Of a stretch of DNA of 64,000 bases, positions 49,298 through 61,400 are shown one piece after another. The first letter of the stretch is position 1, and each line of letters begins with the position of its first letter. Made by a program: the position numbers and the translations under genes. Source of the DNA: Rhypophila decipiens (lineage: Eukaryota > Ascomycota > Sordariomycetes > Sordariales > Naviculisporaceae); the NCBI GenBank assembly GCA_033297075.1, contig MU858052.1, positions 558,001 to 622,000 of the forward strand. The letters are read 5' to 3'. Under the pieces are notes generated by a model that saw nothing but the letters and a program-made list of their open reading frames with translations, made no database searches and was not told the DNA's origin.

Positions 49298-50516
49298 TGT
49301 AATTAATGATCGTGGACGGGCGCGAAACCAGAACAAGGGATCGTGCCGCGAGGGAATATTATTCGTACTGGTGATGCAAAAGCGAATGCTGGGTGATGGT
49401 TCTCTCGAAGGGAGTCGTGACTGGACGGATGACGTTTTGACGAAACGTCTAGGCTACGTCGTCTTTGCAGATACAGAGAGTAGACCGTATGTTCGATGAC
49501 GGATGATCGTTGCAGAGAGCCAGCCCCAGCGTGTCGTCTCGGAATGGTGAAGCAGGGAAGACTGTGGTTGAGAAGAACGTTGAAGGCGAAACAAGATGGA
49601 AATTAATGGTTTGGTGGATGGCCGCTCAGGCTGAGGCACTCCCAAAGTTACCCAGAAAATGTGGGGAAGAACAGTGGGATACTGGTAGTGGACGCGGATT
49701 GTGGCGGGGAGGCTCGCGGGCCTAGACACTGCGACAGACTGTGCCGAGATTCGAGAAGCACCAGTTGCAGTGGACAACGGTTTTTATAAGAAAAAGTGCA
49801 CGACCATGGGCAAGAGACAGTCATGCGGAGAAAGAGTTTTTTTGCTGCCAGAACTTTGAGAGAAAGCAAAAGCTTAAAGGCTCAAAGTGTTCCCAGCTCT
49901 TCGACCTCAAAGTTTAATAATCCGCCCAAGTGATTCCAGGCAGCGCACTGAGCGCAGGCAGGCAATCCATGAGCCACCGGCCGTGCACGGAGCACCGCGC
50001 CAAGCTGGGCAATCGCAAACACACGCCATAAGCGCAATGACAGGCGCCAGGCGCGAACAGCCGCGACGTCCCCCAGCTGGTGTAACGATTTATGACCTCG
50101 AGAATGAGATGTGAATCGACGGTATAACGAGAAAAGGATGTAATACAGATGTCTTCAATCAGTAAAAGGTATATACATGCCAATCTACACACCATTTCTC
50201 GACCTAGTTACCACTTACAATCACCCCAAAACGAAACAGAAGAGACGTCATATAATTATGTGTTGTAAGATTGCTAGGTATCTGCACACGGGTATACTAT
50301 TTATCATACACACTCTTTGGGGTTCTATCCTGGTTTGGGAATTCATGTTCCCAACCTGAACTCAGTATGGTTTAAAGATCTCAAAAAAAAGGATGTGTAT
50401 CCATCCATACATGACATAGAAACAGGGTCAGCGATAATAAACATATAGAATGTGGACCACATGAAATAAGAAATAGGTATTGAAAATAAAGTTTAGGATT
50501 CGTGACGAGCCACAGA
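49298..50516. other. Intergenic: cul1 promoter and srf1 3' flank
   Basis: No gene recognised. The segment 50150-50500 is A+T rich and fits an srf1 3' UTR. Confidence 0.5.
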
Positions 50517-51675
50517 CTATGATCTGTCATCTTCCCCGCCACCAAGCTTCGCCACCAGCCGAAAGACATTCACCGCGAACGTTAAGCTCCACGCTATTAA
50601 GCTGACCGTTTGAAACGCCGTTAGGGCTTGGCTGTATTGCCGCACCTGTATGTCATTGGAGTTGTGGAATACCAGCGCTTCAAAGGCAAGAGCTGTACTC
50701 GCTGACTTGAATATGATAAAGAACAGATCCATGAGAACGAGTGCGATTTTTTGCGTCGCCCGGCGCAATCCCAGCGGCTTTCCCGTGTATTCATCCCACG
50801 TCATATATCCAATGTATGGGATGGCGACCGTGTCGACAACTACAGCAACAATCGCCTGAGTTCTTTCAGACGTATTGTCATTGTCCTGACTTTTCTCGAT
50901 CTCAAAGATTCGGGCGGACAGTGCAAGGGCAATGATGGATGTGAGGAGGACGATCAGCCGAAAAGCTAGTGGTACGAGAGGATGCTGGAGAATGGCTTGC
51001 CATATCCTCTTGTAAAGCGCCCGCGTCCTGGCCTTGCGAGTCCTATACGCGTCGAGCGGTGGTTGGATATCCACCGGGCTGTTGAAGTTGGGCTGTAACT
51101 TTTCGAGAACTTCGGGGCCAAGAATCACTGAATCCTCGTTGGGTATATGTCCGTACTGGGACGAGTGAACAAAGTCCAGCCATGGAGAATTCGAAGTCGA
51201 TCGCGCGTAACGATGCACAATAACGGGTTCTGCAGACCGGAGGTGGTCCCATTTACGGCCCCTCTCGGCCCCATTCTTCCGCTTTAGCACGTGTAATAAC
51301 CTATCTCTTGCCGTCTTGTTCGCTTCCTCGAGCCCCACACTCTCGTAGACAAATCCGTCTCGGGACACTCGTCGGCTCGGCTCGTCGGGACTATTGTTGT
51401 GGTGCGGCCGGTGGGCCAAGGGCGGCGGCCGGCCTAGCGCGGCAAGTTGGTCCTCGGTCGGTGATCCATATCGCTCTTCGTACGAATCAAGCCAGGCTTT
51501 CCGGCGGTTAGTATACCTTGCAACGGAGGGTTATACGACAGCGGCTCATACAAGGTAGAGTCCTCGGAGGACGTTGTCGAGAGGCGTTAGCTTCCAAAGC
51601 GCTCCCGGGGAATCGATCTGACTGGCGCAGCTCGGGGCGACTGGAACCGGATGACGAAGGAGTGCGGCCAGTCAT
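50517..51675 (-). CDS. SRF1: Srf1-like regulator of phospholipase D
   Basis: In yeast Srf1 (Spo14-regulatory factor) is a membrane protein needed for phospholipase D function in sporulation. Two exons, 51552-51675 and 50517-51496 (intron 55 nt), give 367 aa. Exon 2 alone begins inside the protein; its usual opening was recovered by splicing RTLP to SWLDSYEERYGSPTEDQL, which restores the RTLP-x-W-x-x-SYEE block I associate with the family. The intron has a GTATGA donor, a perfect TACTAAC branch site and AAAG acceptor. The N-terminal third is disordered and Ser/Arg-rich; four hydrophobic segments follow (about residues 190-340), including LAFRLIVLLTSIIALALSA and SLIAWSLTFAVNVFRLVAKL. The start MTGRTPSSSGS at 51675 is the only ATG after an in-frame stop, though a further upstream exon is possible. 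Divergent from the next gene. Confidence 0.82.
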
Positions 51676-53412
51676 GTCGATGATGGACAGATTTGAATCG
51701 GGCAACGCGCCCCAGGGTCGAGGCCCGGCGATCTCTTATCTTGTCGGAGCAGACTACCTCAGATCTGGGGACATGGATGATGCGACAGCACCACGCGGTA
51801 TACAAAGGGAAATTTCACAATAGGAGAGGTGGAATGTCGATTCCGCGTCAATAATGGTAGATAGAAGCATGCGCGATGCCGTGGCAGTTATTAGTAACGA
51901 GAGTGTGACGGATTGATGCGACGGCGCATCCCGAGCGAGTCGCGCGACTCTTTAAAGGCTCGGCATCCTGCTGATGTTGCCCGGCTTTCGAGGTGTTGGG
52001 CTGGATTGTGAGTGAGCCTTTCTTTGGTTGGCAGCGAGGTTGGGTCACTTGGCTGCGTGTGGATTTTCGTTTCACGCGGGAAGTTGGTTGACGTGAGGTG
52101 GTCCCGTTTGGTCCCGTTCGCTAAACCCTCTTAAGGCTCCCCCAGCTTCCCCCCTACCTTTGATCCCTGTACAGCTCCAGCAAAATACACTACCCAGCAG
52201 CTTGTGGCGCCCCACGCATGACGACAACCATGGCTGTCACGAGCGGGTGAAAATGGCCGTTGAAACTTGGTGCAGATGGCTGTGACGATGGTTTATTCTT
52301 ATTTGGTCATAGCTTTCAAGAAGCAGGCAAGAAGTTTGAAATGGGGTGTGCGATGGATTACATTCAACAATCCCTAGACACATCTACGTGTATTTAATCC
52401 CTCCAATGCGTTCAGCGGACCTAAAATACGTCTGTAGGAGAAGTTCATATGGCCTAAGAGAAGCAATTCCAAGGCGTACATACAGCTACCTGAGCAAGCC
52501 GTTGGAGCTAAACGGGCGGCCATGTGCGTAGGTGTAAGTTTGCAAGAACCATAAACATTGATACAATAGTTCAAGGCTAATAATAAGTTCACTCTTCGGA
52601 TAGCGAGGTTAGCGAGGTGGGTACCGGTTACCGAGAAGTCGGTTGTCGTCAATATCAACCAGCAACCAATTGAAGCCGGACGCAAGCCAGAGGCCCTATC
52701 ACTAGGTAGTTGCTAGGTTGTGAACAGGTAGGATCCCAAGCCAGACGTACTACTATTCGCAGAAAAAAAAGCATAAAGGATGGGCATTGGTTTCTTTTGA
52801 CCTTTCTGACGAAAGGAGATTATGGATCATTTGGATTGACGAGCAAGACGAGTTCTTGCAGTGTTGCATTTCAGCGACCTCCTGGGTTCTCTTCGGGTCT
52901 GGACCAGGGGTGAGGCCTCGCTGATGGTGGGACCGATACCACTGAAAAAGCGGGCCAGCCACCAGCCCGGCATGGGCACGCAGGAGCCATTTGCGTCACC
53001 AGTTCGCGTAATCCTCGCTCAAGCTCGCCCCCGTTCTGCCCCAAAAAGAAGCTAAATCCTGGTCGTCCGCTTCAACTTGCTCCGAATCCCAAAATTTCAC
53101 CTCACCATCCCCCTCCAATTCGCCACAGTCTATAGGCCTCCCGCTACAAAAACAGACGAAAATGGATAGTCGCGGACTCTGTGTTTGCTTATAGTCGCAG
53201 AAGCAGCCCAGATTTTTTCTTTGTCCGCAGACTCCCGGGCAGGAGTTGTGCGCGTCGAGCTCGATTCCATTCCTTTGCGACCGACCTGAGTCCGACCCGA
53301 GCGGAGCGCATCCTCCTCACCGCCAACGCCGACCTATCTGCCCTCTCCTTGTGTGTTTCACCGCCTATAGACTACGCTTTCGTTGTCGTATTTCGTTGTC
53401 CCACTCGCTACG
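51676..53412. promoter_or_regulatory. Divergent intergenic region, 1.7 kb, srf1 (-) and K+/H+ exchange gene (+)
   Basis: It must hold promoters for both flanking genes. Short ORFs near 53181-53390 are C-rich leader sequence of the downstream gene rather than coding. No repeat or RNA gene was seen. Confidence 0.5.
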
Positions 53413-54453
53413 ATGCGCCTCTACCTACTCCCCATATCGACCAGGCGCACGCTGCTGTATTGTCAACGATTGAACACCGGGGCGGCCGAGAAACAGACAC
53501 TGCCCGACAAAATTCAGTCAAAAGTTGTGCGCACCTGGGCAGCCTGGGAAAGAAAAGAAGACGGGTGGCAAAAGAAGATTGTAAACTACGGCAACCACAT
53601 ATTCCGCAGGATCCCCTACGAAGAATGGGGCCTCAAGTCGGTCCCGCCCCTGTCGCAGAGCCGTAAGGAGGCCGAACTCAGGGGGACGGAGAAGGTCGAG
53701 GTCGTCTACCCGAAGAGCCTGCTGGCCATGGACAAGGTACCCAAGATCCTCGAGAAGCTGGCTACGGAGAGGGAAGGGCTGCACAAGAAACGGCTGCTCT
53801 GGTGCTTTATAGGCATGCCCTTCACGATTCCGGTCGGGCTACTCCCAGTGTACGTTCATTTCCCACCGGCTTTCTCTCTTCCAGTGCAGGAACTAATAAA
53901 CTCGCCTCACAGAGTCCCAAATCTTCCCTTCTTCTACCTAGCCTATCGCGCATGGTCGCATTGGAAGGCGCTATCCGGCGGCAAGCACATTAAATTCCTT
54001 CTGCAGAAGAACCTCATCACTCTCACGCCCTCAGCTATCGTGGACGAGGTATACGCCCACCAAACTTACCCGCTACCCTCGACACCGAAACCTACCACCG
54101 GCCCTGGCGCCGAGAAAGTCGGAGATTTGGGACCTCCGCCCGATATCAAAACGCCCAATCCAGACGGAGAGACCATGCTTCTTTCGCAAGCTAACGGCAA
54201 GAAGATGACGCAGGCCTTGGATCTCCCGCAGCTGGAGGTGGAGCTGGAGAGGGCGATTTGGCAGGTTGAAACGGCTATCAAGAAGAGGAATGCTGGGCTG
54301 ATGAAGGGCGGATTGGGAGGTGATGAGACACCGTCGTCACAGCCTGAGAAGGACGAGACGACGACGACCGCCGAAAAGGACGAGACAACGGCCACTGAAA
54401 AGGACGAGACAACGACTACCGATAAGGAGGTCGACAGCAAGAAAACGCAATGA
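53413..54453 (+). CDS. Mitochondrial K+/H+ exchange-related protein (YDL183C-like)
   Basis: The family is linked to potassium/proton exchange across the mitochondrial inner membrane in yeast. Exons 53413-53849 and 53913-54453 (intron 63 nt), 325 aa. The start ATG at 53413 (MRLYLLPISTRRTLLYC) has A at -3 and gives a basic, acid-free N-terminus like a mitochondrial presequence. A cytosol-like charged part (WQKKIVNYGNHIFRRIPYEE) precedes a hydrophobic hairpin, RLLWCFIGMPFTIPVGLLPV joined to VPNLPFFYLAYRAWSHWKAL, a layout I associate with this family. The C-terminus is low complexity with three EKDETTTT-like repeats (about residues 295-320). The intron is a multiple of three with no in-frame stop; its GTACGT donor, CTAAT branch and CACAG acceptor and the hairpin continuity argue that it is spliced. 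It converges on the next gene. Confidence 0.88.
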   Translation: MRLYLLPISTRRTLLYCQRLNTGAAEKQTLPDKIQSKVVRTWAAWERKEDGWQKKIVNYGNHIFRRIPYEEWGLKSVPPLSQSRKEAELRGTEKVEVVYPKSLLAMDKVPKILEKLATEREGLHKKRLLWCFIGMPFTIPVGLLPVYVHFPPAFSLPVQELINSPHRVPNLPFFYLAYRAWSHWKALSGGKHIKFLLQKNLITLTPSAIVDEVYAHQTYPLPSTPKPTTGPGAEKVGDLGPPPDIKTPNPDGETMLLSQANGKKMTQALDLPQLEVELERAIWQVETAIKKRNAGLMKGGLGGDETPSSQPEKDETTTTAEKDETTATEKDETTTTDKEVDSKKTQ

Positions 54454-54832
54454 CCTGACCTTCGGCGCTGCTGACAACAATAATAACCACAACAAGCTAA
54501 AAGATAAACGAACGATTGTGTATGTATGTAAAGTATATGTATGATAAGAGGATCGGTGACTGGCAAGCAAGCAAGGCGTTATGAACAGCGAGTCGAACGA
54601 GCGATAGATGCCTCTAAAAATATGTACAATATGGCCCCCCGAAGGGGAAAAGGCAACAGAGGCGGGCGGTGGTGGGATACAAGGCTTTGGGGGGAACCAC
54701 TCGTCTCTCTCATGCCATCTGGCAGGCAATTCTGCCGAAAAATAAATCAAACTATCTTCTCTGTTCTTGTTCTTGGGGTGATGGACATGGTGTCACCGGT
54801 ATTGGTAGGTTTCCCCTGCCTACTCGTTACCC
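54454..54832. other. Convergent intergenic region
   Basis: The gap of 379 nt between two stop codons on opposite strands holds both 3' ends. Nothing else is visible. Confidence 0.6.
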
Positions 54833-55921
54833 TTACAAGAGATATCCGTATATACCCTCGACCGAAAGATCATCATCATCATGATCATGCCCGCGGGCTG
54901 CTATCAACGAAAACGCACAGATGGCCATGTATAGCCCGCAGAAGAGCACCACGGCGGCGATTAGAGCCGCGCGTTGGAGCGTGAACGTTGTACGGAAATG
55001 GGTGTCCAGCGGATGACCAGTAGTACCCTTGTGGTATCCGTTATGAGGTCCATCTGGACTACTATTCGTGCCGTATCCGTACTGGTACTGGTAGGGGTAT
55101 CCCACGGCTTGTTGGTCTCGCTGCTGGTAATATGGTGTTTCAAGGCTACTACTGCTGCTGGTGTCTTTGGATATTGGTACGGGCTGGGCTGCTTGTGGTG
55201 ACACCAGAGGGGGGGCTTCAACTTGGACTTCGTGTACTTGGAGTATGAAGTGGTGGGGATTTGCTTTCTCGCTGTCCTTGTACTGGTGGTGCTGAAGATT
55301 CTGGTTCTGGTTCTGGTTGGTATTGCACTGGTCGTCTTGTGTGCTCTGGCTGGGACTTCTTCCACCATGGGGAGCAGCAGTCCTCGTGTTGGTGGTGGTG
55401 ATATTCCCGCCATCACTGTCGTCGTCGTTCATCAGGCCCTGAACGGGATGACGGCGCAGAGGAGAGATGTAAGCATCATCAGGCCTAGGACTAGAAGGAG
55501 CTGTCGTCGCGGATCGCCAAGCCAAAGCAGCTTTATGTCGCATCAGCCGCTCAGTCGGGCTCTTCATGGACCCGCTATGTCGTCTTGAGTGTCGTCTCTT
55601 TGCACGAGGTCTTGGCGGTACCGAGGCTGCCTCTGAGTCTGATACCGCGGCTGGTGTTGTTGAACTTGGAGTTGGTCCCGAGACGGTGTGTCTCCTGGGA
55701 AGCGAGGCCGGTCTGCTGCTGCTGCTGCTGCTTCTTGGGCTGAGAGGAGAGGGGGTAGCCGGGAGGTATTTGGCTGGCTGTTGCCCATGTTTCTTGCTGT
55801 TATGGGTATCCGGTAGTGGCTTGCTCTGTGCCATTGTTTGTAGGGGTATCGTGATAATACCGGGGGAGGTAGGGTGATCATTTGGACTGTGGTTGTCTGG
55901 GTCGAGAACGACCTGTATCAT
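54833..55921 (-). CDS. Hypothetical 362-aa protein with one C-terminal membrane segment
   Basis: A single open frame. From residue 30 on it is Ser/Pro-rich and disordered, with a strongly basic patch (RAKRRHSRRHSGSMKSP), an Asp-rich spot, a Gln/Asn-rich stretch and a Tyr/Gln-rich stretch (YPYQYQYGYGTN). One hydrophobic segment near residues 320-345 (AALIAAVVLFCGLYMAICAF) is followed by a short acidic tail with HDHDDDD. This suggests a single-pass protein with a long N-terminal domain on one side; topology is inferred. The first ATG (55921) has C at -3, whereas the ATG at 55834 (MAQSKPLPD) sits in ACAATGGC, a better context, so a 333-aa form may be the real one. I do not recognise the family. 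The Ser/Gln bias matches neighbouring codon use, with no sign of foreign origin. Confidence 0.7.
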   Translation of the reverse strand: MIQVVLDPDNHSPNDHPTSPGIITIPLQTMAQSKPLPDTHNSKKHGQQPAKYLPATPSPLSPRSSSSSSRPASLPRRHTVSGPTPSSTTPAAVSDSEAASVPPRPRAKRRHSRRHSGSMKSPTERLMRHKAALAWRSATTAPSSPRPDDAYISPLRRHPVQGLMNDDDSDGGNITTTNTRTAAPHGGRSPSQSTQDDQCNTNQNQNQNLQHHQYKDSEKANPHHFILQVHEVQVEAPPLVSPQAAQPVPISKDTSSSSSLETPYYQQRDQQAVGYPYQYQYGYGTNSSPDGPHNGYHKGTTGHPLDTHFRTTFTLQRAALIAAVVLFCGLYMAICAFSLIAARGHDHDDDDLSVEGIYGYLL

Positions 55922-58480
55922 TTGCCGATGGGTGAAGTGTGGGATAGGAAGGTTAGAGCCTTTGACTCGTCCTGGAGAGTAAAGAAGGTGCCCAAGTTAT
56001 TATGTAGTAGGATATGAGAGTCGTGATTTCATTAGGTATAGACAGTATAGCTTGGGTCGGAGATGTCCACAGTGCATAAGATGATGTCTTATTGCTCCTT
56101 CACCATGGTAGTAGGTATGAGATGAATGTCATCTGTCAAAGGAAGGATCGTAGACCAGGGTGGTTCAGGTGGATATATGTAAGAGTTGAGCGTCTTGTCT
56201 GCCTTGACTACAACGTTGTTTTTCATGCTGGACCGTCATGCTCGCCCCGATATATAATACAGAATTGCCGCCGGTGGCAGCCACCCATTTTTGGATCTCG
56301 CCCGCTGCGTCTCCTGAATGCCGGCTTGTGCCACAGTCATGAATGATGCACCTCGATATTTTTACAGAGAAATTTTATTTTTCTTGTTCAGTCGCCTCCG
56401 AGACCTCCCTCGTGCTACCTCTTGTTGTCTCTCGTCTCGTTGTCTCGTCGATCAGTGTTGGCATACTCAAAACTGCATTAAAACGTGTCGTGGTCCAAAG
56501 GATTGTTAATGATCGACGTCGGTGTTGGGCTGAGGTGACAAGCAGATCTAGAAGTCCCCTTTTTGGTTGTGCCGTCAACCACAGCCCCCTTTTAGCGAAT
56601 CGTGCATGAACTTGGCCCATTCATCCCAAGGCTTACACACTCAATCTACCAGGACAACTTCCCGCGACCATGGTAATTCGGCCGTCTCTCGGCTCTCCGA
56701 CCTGGAAACCGCCTGCTATACTGTAATCACCTCAAGATATATGTAAAGCGTTGCACGTGGTGCTGGAAATGTGTGGGATTGGATTGATCAACCCCGAGTA
56801 TGGGGGTCGAGAGGTGCTTTGCCGCAGTGGACAGGGGGCGAAAACAGACCGTCTGATCTGTGAGACTGTGACCTGACAGAGCACCTTTATGTTCTTCTTC
56901 TGATTCGGTGTCGGTGCGACTTGTTTGAGTTTGTTGAAGGGTACAGGCAACAGCATTGCTGTGGAATATCCCATCGGGATTATGGGCTGGATCGTCAGTA
57001 TTGGATATCATCGACTATGTCGCTGGGATGTCAATCACCCCGGTGACAATCTTTGTCTGTGTTATAGAACGCATGACTGATCTACGTAGGGGTTTCTCAA
57101 ACCCTCAACCGCGCGTGATGTCGGTAGTCCCGTAGTGGCCTTAAGATTCGCACATGTTCCAGGTTGAGGGCGGCGGGAAATACAGTCAAGAATCATGTTG
57201 TGAAATGCCTCATACCGGTGAATAGCTCTGTGACTCGAGCATCTCCATCCGACCTGAGGCTATCCATCGTGAGAACGAGTTACCTACACGGGGAAATTGT
57301 AATGCCCCTGAAGTAATAGGTTGGCTTTATCGATTTGCCAAGAGACGTGCCTATGATGGTCCCATGAAGGAGGCTCATCCGGTGTTTTCCCTTGAATGGT
57401 GTTTACACGAAAACAAAAGGCTGAAAAGGGATGAATCAAGACTGATCATTTTCATGTTGTTTTTGGTCATGATCCGTCTGTCTGCAAAGGACTGTTAAAG
57501 CTACTAAGTAAAAAAAAAAAGAAAAAGAGCTTGAAAAATGAACCCGACTCAACATCGCCCGATTTTACACCAAGTACTATCCTTTGCCTATTTACCTTTC
57601 CATTCATTCATCCATACTTGTGAATGCTTTTGAAGAACAGTGGTGGTTCTGATGTCAAGTCCCGTAGTAGTGGGGTTTTGTAAAAAGAGAAGAAAAGGAT
57701 AAACAGACAAGGAGAAGAAGCCTTTGCTTCTCTCCTCTCCCATCAAGGTCACAGAATAAAGACCCGGCTTTCATAATGCCAGTTAGTCCCTCATCTTCAC
57801 CCACTTATACACACTCTCTCTGCATATCAAAAAGCAAAAAGTTCCACCAAGTCCATATTTATTAGTCTCGTCGCGTAAAATAATAAATAGTTCGTTCCAG
57901 CACAATGGCACCATGTCATGTGTGTGCCCCCTTGTTCCGGTCCCTATCCCGTTATCCCCAACCCCATCCTCATTCCTTCGTCCACTTCGTTTGTTAAAAT
58001 GGGTCTGATTTGATCTGTGCTTCCAAGGTCGGCCCAACTGAGTGTATGCTTACACCTCTCAGACCACACCAATCCGCGGTGAAAACGGATTTGAAAGGAA
58101 GCTTGTATTTTGTCCACATCCTGTGGCAGGCGTGTAAGTAATATTGGTATGTTCGTCAGGGTGATAATGACTCCCCCATGATGGTGACAGCGATCGTGCG
58201 GCCGAAAAAGAAGTCGAGGTGAAATTGCGGCCTCCCGAATGGCAAACTTGAACAAAATTTTACACAGCTATTGGAAGTCCAGCAGCTGGAGAGAGAGTAA
58301 TCCACCTGGTTTGTGATCAACGGCGCCAATCTCTTGAATCATCCGTATCAGGAAATTTCAAGACACAAAAGCCCCGGTGGCTAGTTGTCGCTTGAATAAT
58401 CATCTCTTTCTTCCTCCTCGACACCAGCTAGTTATATCATCTGTGCCGGAAATTTTCAGATCAACCTCTATCGATACTCG
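55922..58480. other. Intergenic, 2.56 kb, no gene recognised
   Basis: It holds the upstream region of the 362-aa gene and the 3' flank of the RGG-protein gene. An A-run lies at 57510-57520. No ORF here is convincing; minus-strand frames near 56727-57011 and 57944-58255 lack coding features. Confidence 0.45.
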
Positions 58481-61400
58481 CTAGGTCTGGATGGATGCAG
58501 CATTTCGGGTCCAGGTGTCCCGCGAGTCCCGCCCCCTATAGCCGCCCCTGCTGTTCCTTGCCTGGGGAATATGATTAGACGAGGAAGCGCTCGAGCCATG
58601 GTCGGTCGAATAGGAGGATGATGGCTCACGGCCTTTGCCGGAGCGGGGATGGGTGGAGGAAGGATGACGACTGCTGCCGCCGCTGCCGCCGCTGCCGCCG
58701 CGGCCGCCACGTCGGGGATTGCTCCGGGTACGACCGAATGGGACGTTGACAACTCTACCCTCATGACCAGGAAGCGAGACTTTCCAGGCATGGCCGTGGG
58801 ATCCAACGTCAGGAGGGAACGTGATCGCTTCCGCGGAAGAGACCGTGACAGCAAACTTCTTAGGCAAAGGCTTTGGAGGCAATGGGGGTGGCCCCCATTT
58901 CACCACCTCTGAGGCGTCATGTGGAACTCGAACGGGGGGTAGGGAACCCATCTCTTGCTCTTCGAAGCACTCCTCGGCCATATCCTTGGTTGACATGGAA
59001 GTCTCCTTAGCAGCCCAGCGAGAAGAGAAGCCCAAGAACGACACAGTCGTAGCATGGTCCCCGTGATCAAACGCACTCCTACTCATAGAGTCGACTCCAG
59101 CAGGTTGCTTCGAGGTGGGATGCGTCTTTCGTCCACCAAGAAGGCTGTCGATCTTAGCCTGCCAAACGCTGTCTGGCTTCTGACCAGCCGAGCGTGGAGG
59201 GTTTGATGCAGGGCCCTGTGGAATGTGATCAGTCTCCGGCTCCTTGTATGCCACGGTATTAGCCCATGTAAAGGTTGGAGTCTTATTGGACGGTCCCGTG
59301 GGAGCATGGAGTGGAACAGTCGCTCGTGGCTCTGTTACGACTGCAGGCGGTAGCCTGACCCTAGGCTGCGGTGGTGGGAGTGCAACGTGAGGATGAGAAG
59401 CATCGCCGTCAAAAGCAGGATGCCCGGCCATATCAGGAGGAGGCGGGGACGGCGATTTCGGTCGCTGAACCTCAACGGGAGCCACGGGCTCATGACGAGT
59501 GTCACGCGATGGGAAGAATCGAGAGCCTCTGACGGGCTGCGGAGCATGAGCAGGACCTGTCTCGCGGCTCGCTGTGATATTCTGCGATCGCTGGCCAAAT
59601 TCTGACGGCGTTGCGCTCGGAATCGATGGTGCATGCTGGGAGCTGGAGGCTTTGATTTCCGGCGTGTTTGCCCATGGGTTTTCCGGTCCGACAAGAAGCG
59701 ATTGTTTGTGGGCAGCCTCGTCTCGGTGGCCCTTGTCGTTCAGTTTCGTTGGCCGCCAGTTGTCCTTGATCACCGGTTGTATATCTACTACTCCGCGTCC
59801 TTCCTTCTGCAAGCGACGATCGCGGTCGTTATCCTGGGCTTTCAAAATAGCCAAGAAAGCGTCATCATTGAGACGAACAGCATCAGTCCATGCTCCCTGT
59901 CTGGCTTCTCTTTCAGTAGCACTCAAGACTGAGCCAGCCGGCTTCTCTAGAGTCTTGGGTGGACCAATGGGTGGATGTCGTGGGAGACCGCCACTTGGAG
60001 GGGCGATGGGGCCAGGGCCTGACTTGCTCGCGATTTGGGCCAGTTGCGTGGTGCCAAGATCGGAAACAAACGTGCCGTTACCAAGGGTGCGGTTGTTGTT
60101 CGGGGCACCCCACACATTCTTGGACGCCTGCGCTCCCCAGGTAGCGGCCGGGTATCGTGGTTCGGGCTGCTTCGCAGTATTCAGCCAGGGCGAGGCATGA
60201 CTCTCGACAGCGTCTGATGAGGGTAGTGTTGGCGCCGGAATACCGTTTGGAACAGCATGCTCTGAAGGCTTTGGTACGGATGGTGGTGCTAGGTTGAGGA
60301 CAGGACGCTCTCTCTCAGCCGACTTGGGTTCTTCGGCCTGCTGCGTCACATCCCGCGGCTGAATCTGTGTCGGCGTTGTCGAATCCTTGGCCTTCTTTGC
60401 GCTCTTGGACTCAGGGGCGGGGCCTAGAGCTTCCAGCTTCAGGCGAATTCTTTCCTTACGTGCAGCTTCTTCTTTTGCTTCTTCCTCCAATCGTCGCTGC
60501 TTCGCAAGTTCAAGCCGTTCGCGCATCAGCCTCTTTTGAAGCTCATAATCTTCTTCAGTGACCGATGGTACCGGCGGGTGAGCTGGAGGGATTACGCTCA
60601 CAGGCTGTGCGTGCTGGAGGTAAGGGCTGGCATGTGTGGTGCTGGGGGAGGCCCGAGGCGGCCAGCCTGGACCAGTGCGTGGCCCGCCGTGTTGACCAGA
60701 AGGGGACTGATTCATCGGTGAAACTGGACTGTCGCTCGCTGCTGTAAACGATTCTCGTCTGGCGTTGAGGACCTCGGGTGGAGGCAAGTGTTGGTCGTAA
60801 CCCTTGAGCCGATTGCCGAAGCCTCCGCTCCCGCCACTAACAACTGAGGAGCCGCGCCTTCGGCCATAAGGTACATGCTGGTCACCGGTTCTACTGGTTT
60901 GAAATGCGGCAGAGGGTTCGGCTGGCCCCTGCTGCTCATGAATAGATGCTCTCTGGAGAACTGCCGGTTGGCGACCATGCTGACCGTCTTGCCGCATCGA
61001 CCCACGGCGATCCTGAACTGGTTCGTATCGACCCGACTGTGAGTTAAAAAGCTCACGATTTCCGCCACTAGATCCGTCTCGCCAACCAGCTCGGCTGAAA
61101 TCGTCGGCTGCAAATTCCCTGGGCGGTGGAGGGCTAATGGACTTTGAGATACCATCCCTCGGGCCCAATCTGGAGCCATGCTGTTGGGACGGTACGTCCA
61201 TGACAATCGGTGAGACCTTGTCAACCTTTGGTATGGGGGCCCAAGGAGATTTGACCGGAGTGGGTGGGGCCGGGGGCTTCGCCACGAGGGTTGGCTTCTC
61301 TGCAGCACCTTTCAAAACGAGGCCTTTCGTGAGAACGCTGACTCCGGGCCGTCCCGCCAACGAGATCGGAGCCGGTGACTTGGGTTTCTCAACAACACCA

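Noticed and set aside
51508..51560. Reading straight from srf1 exon 1 into the next bases without splicing
   Set aside because: Ends after KVY; splicing the 55-nt intron with a TACTAAC branch restores the family block RTLPSWLDSYEE.
57500..57525. A-run at 57510-57520 as a retroposon tail
   Set aside because: No adjacent reverse-transcriptase or SINE body and no target-site duplication seen.
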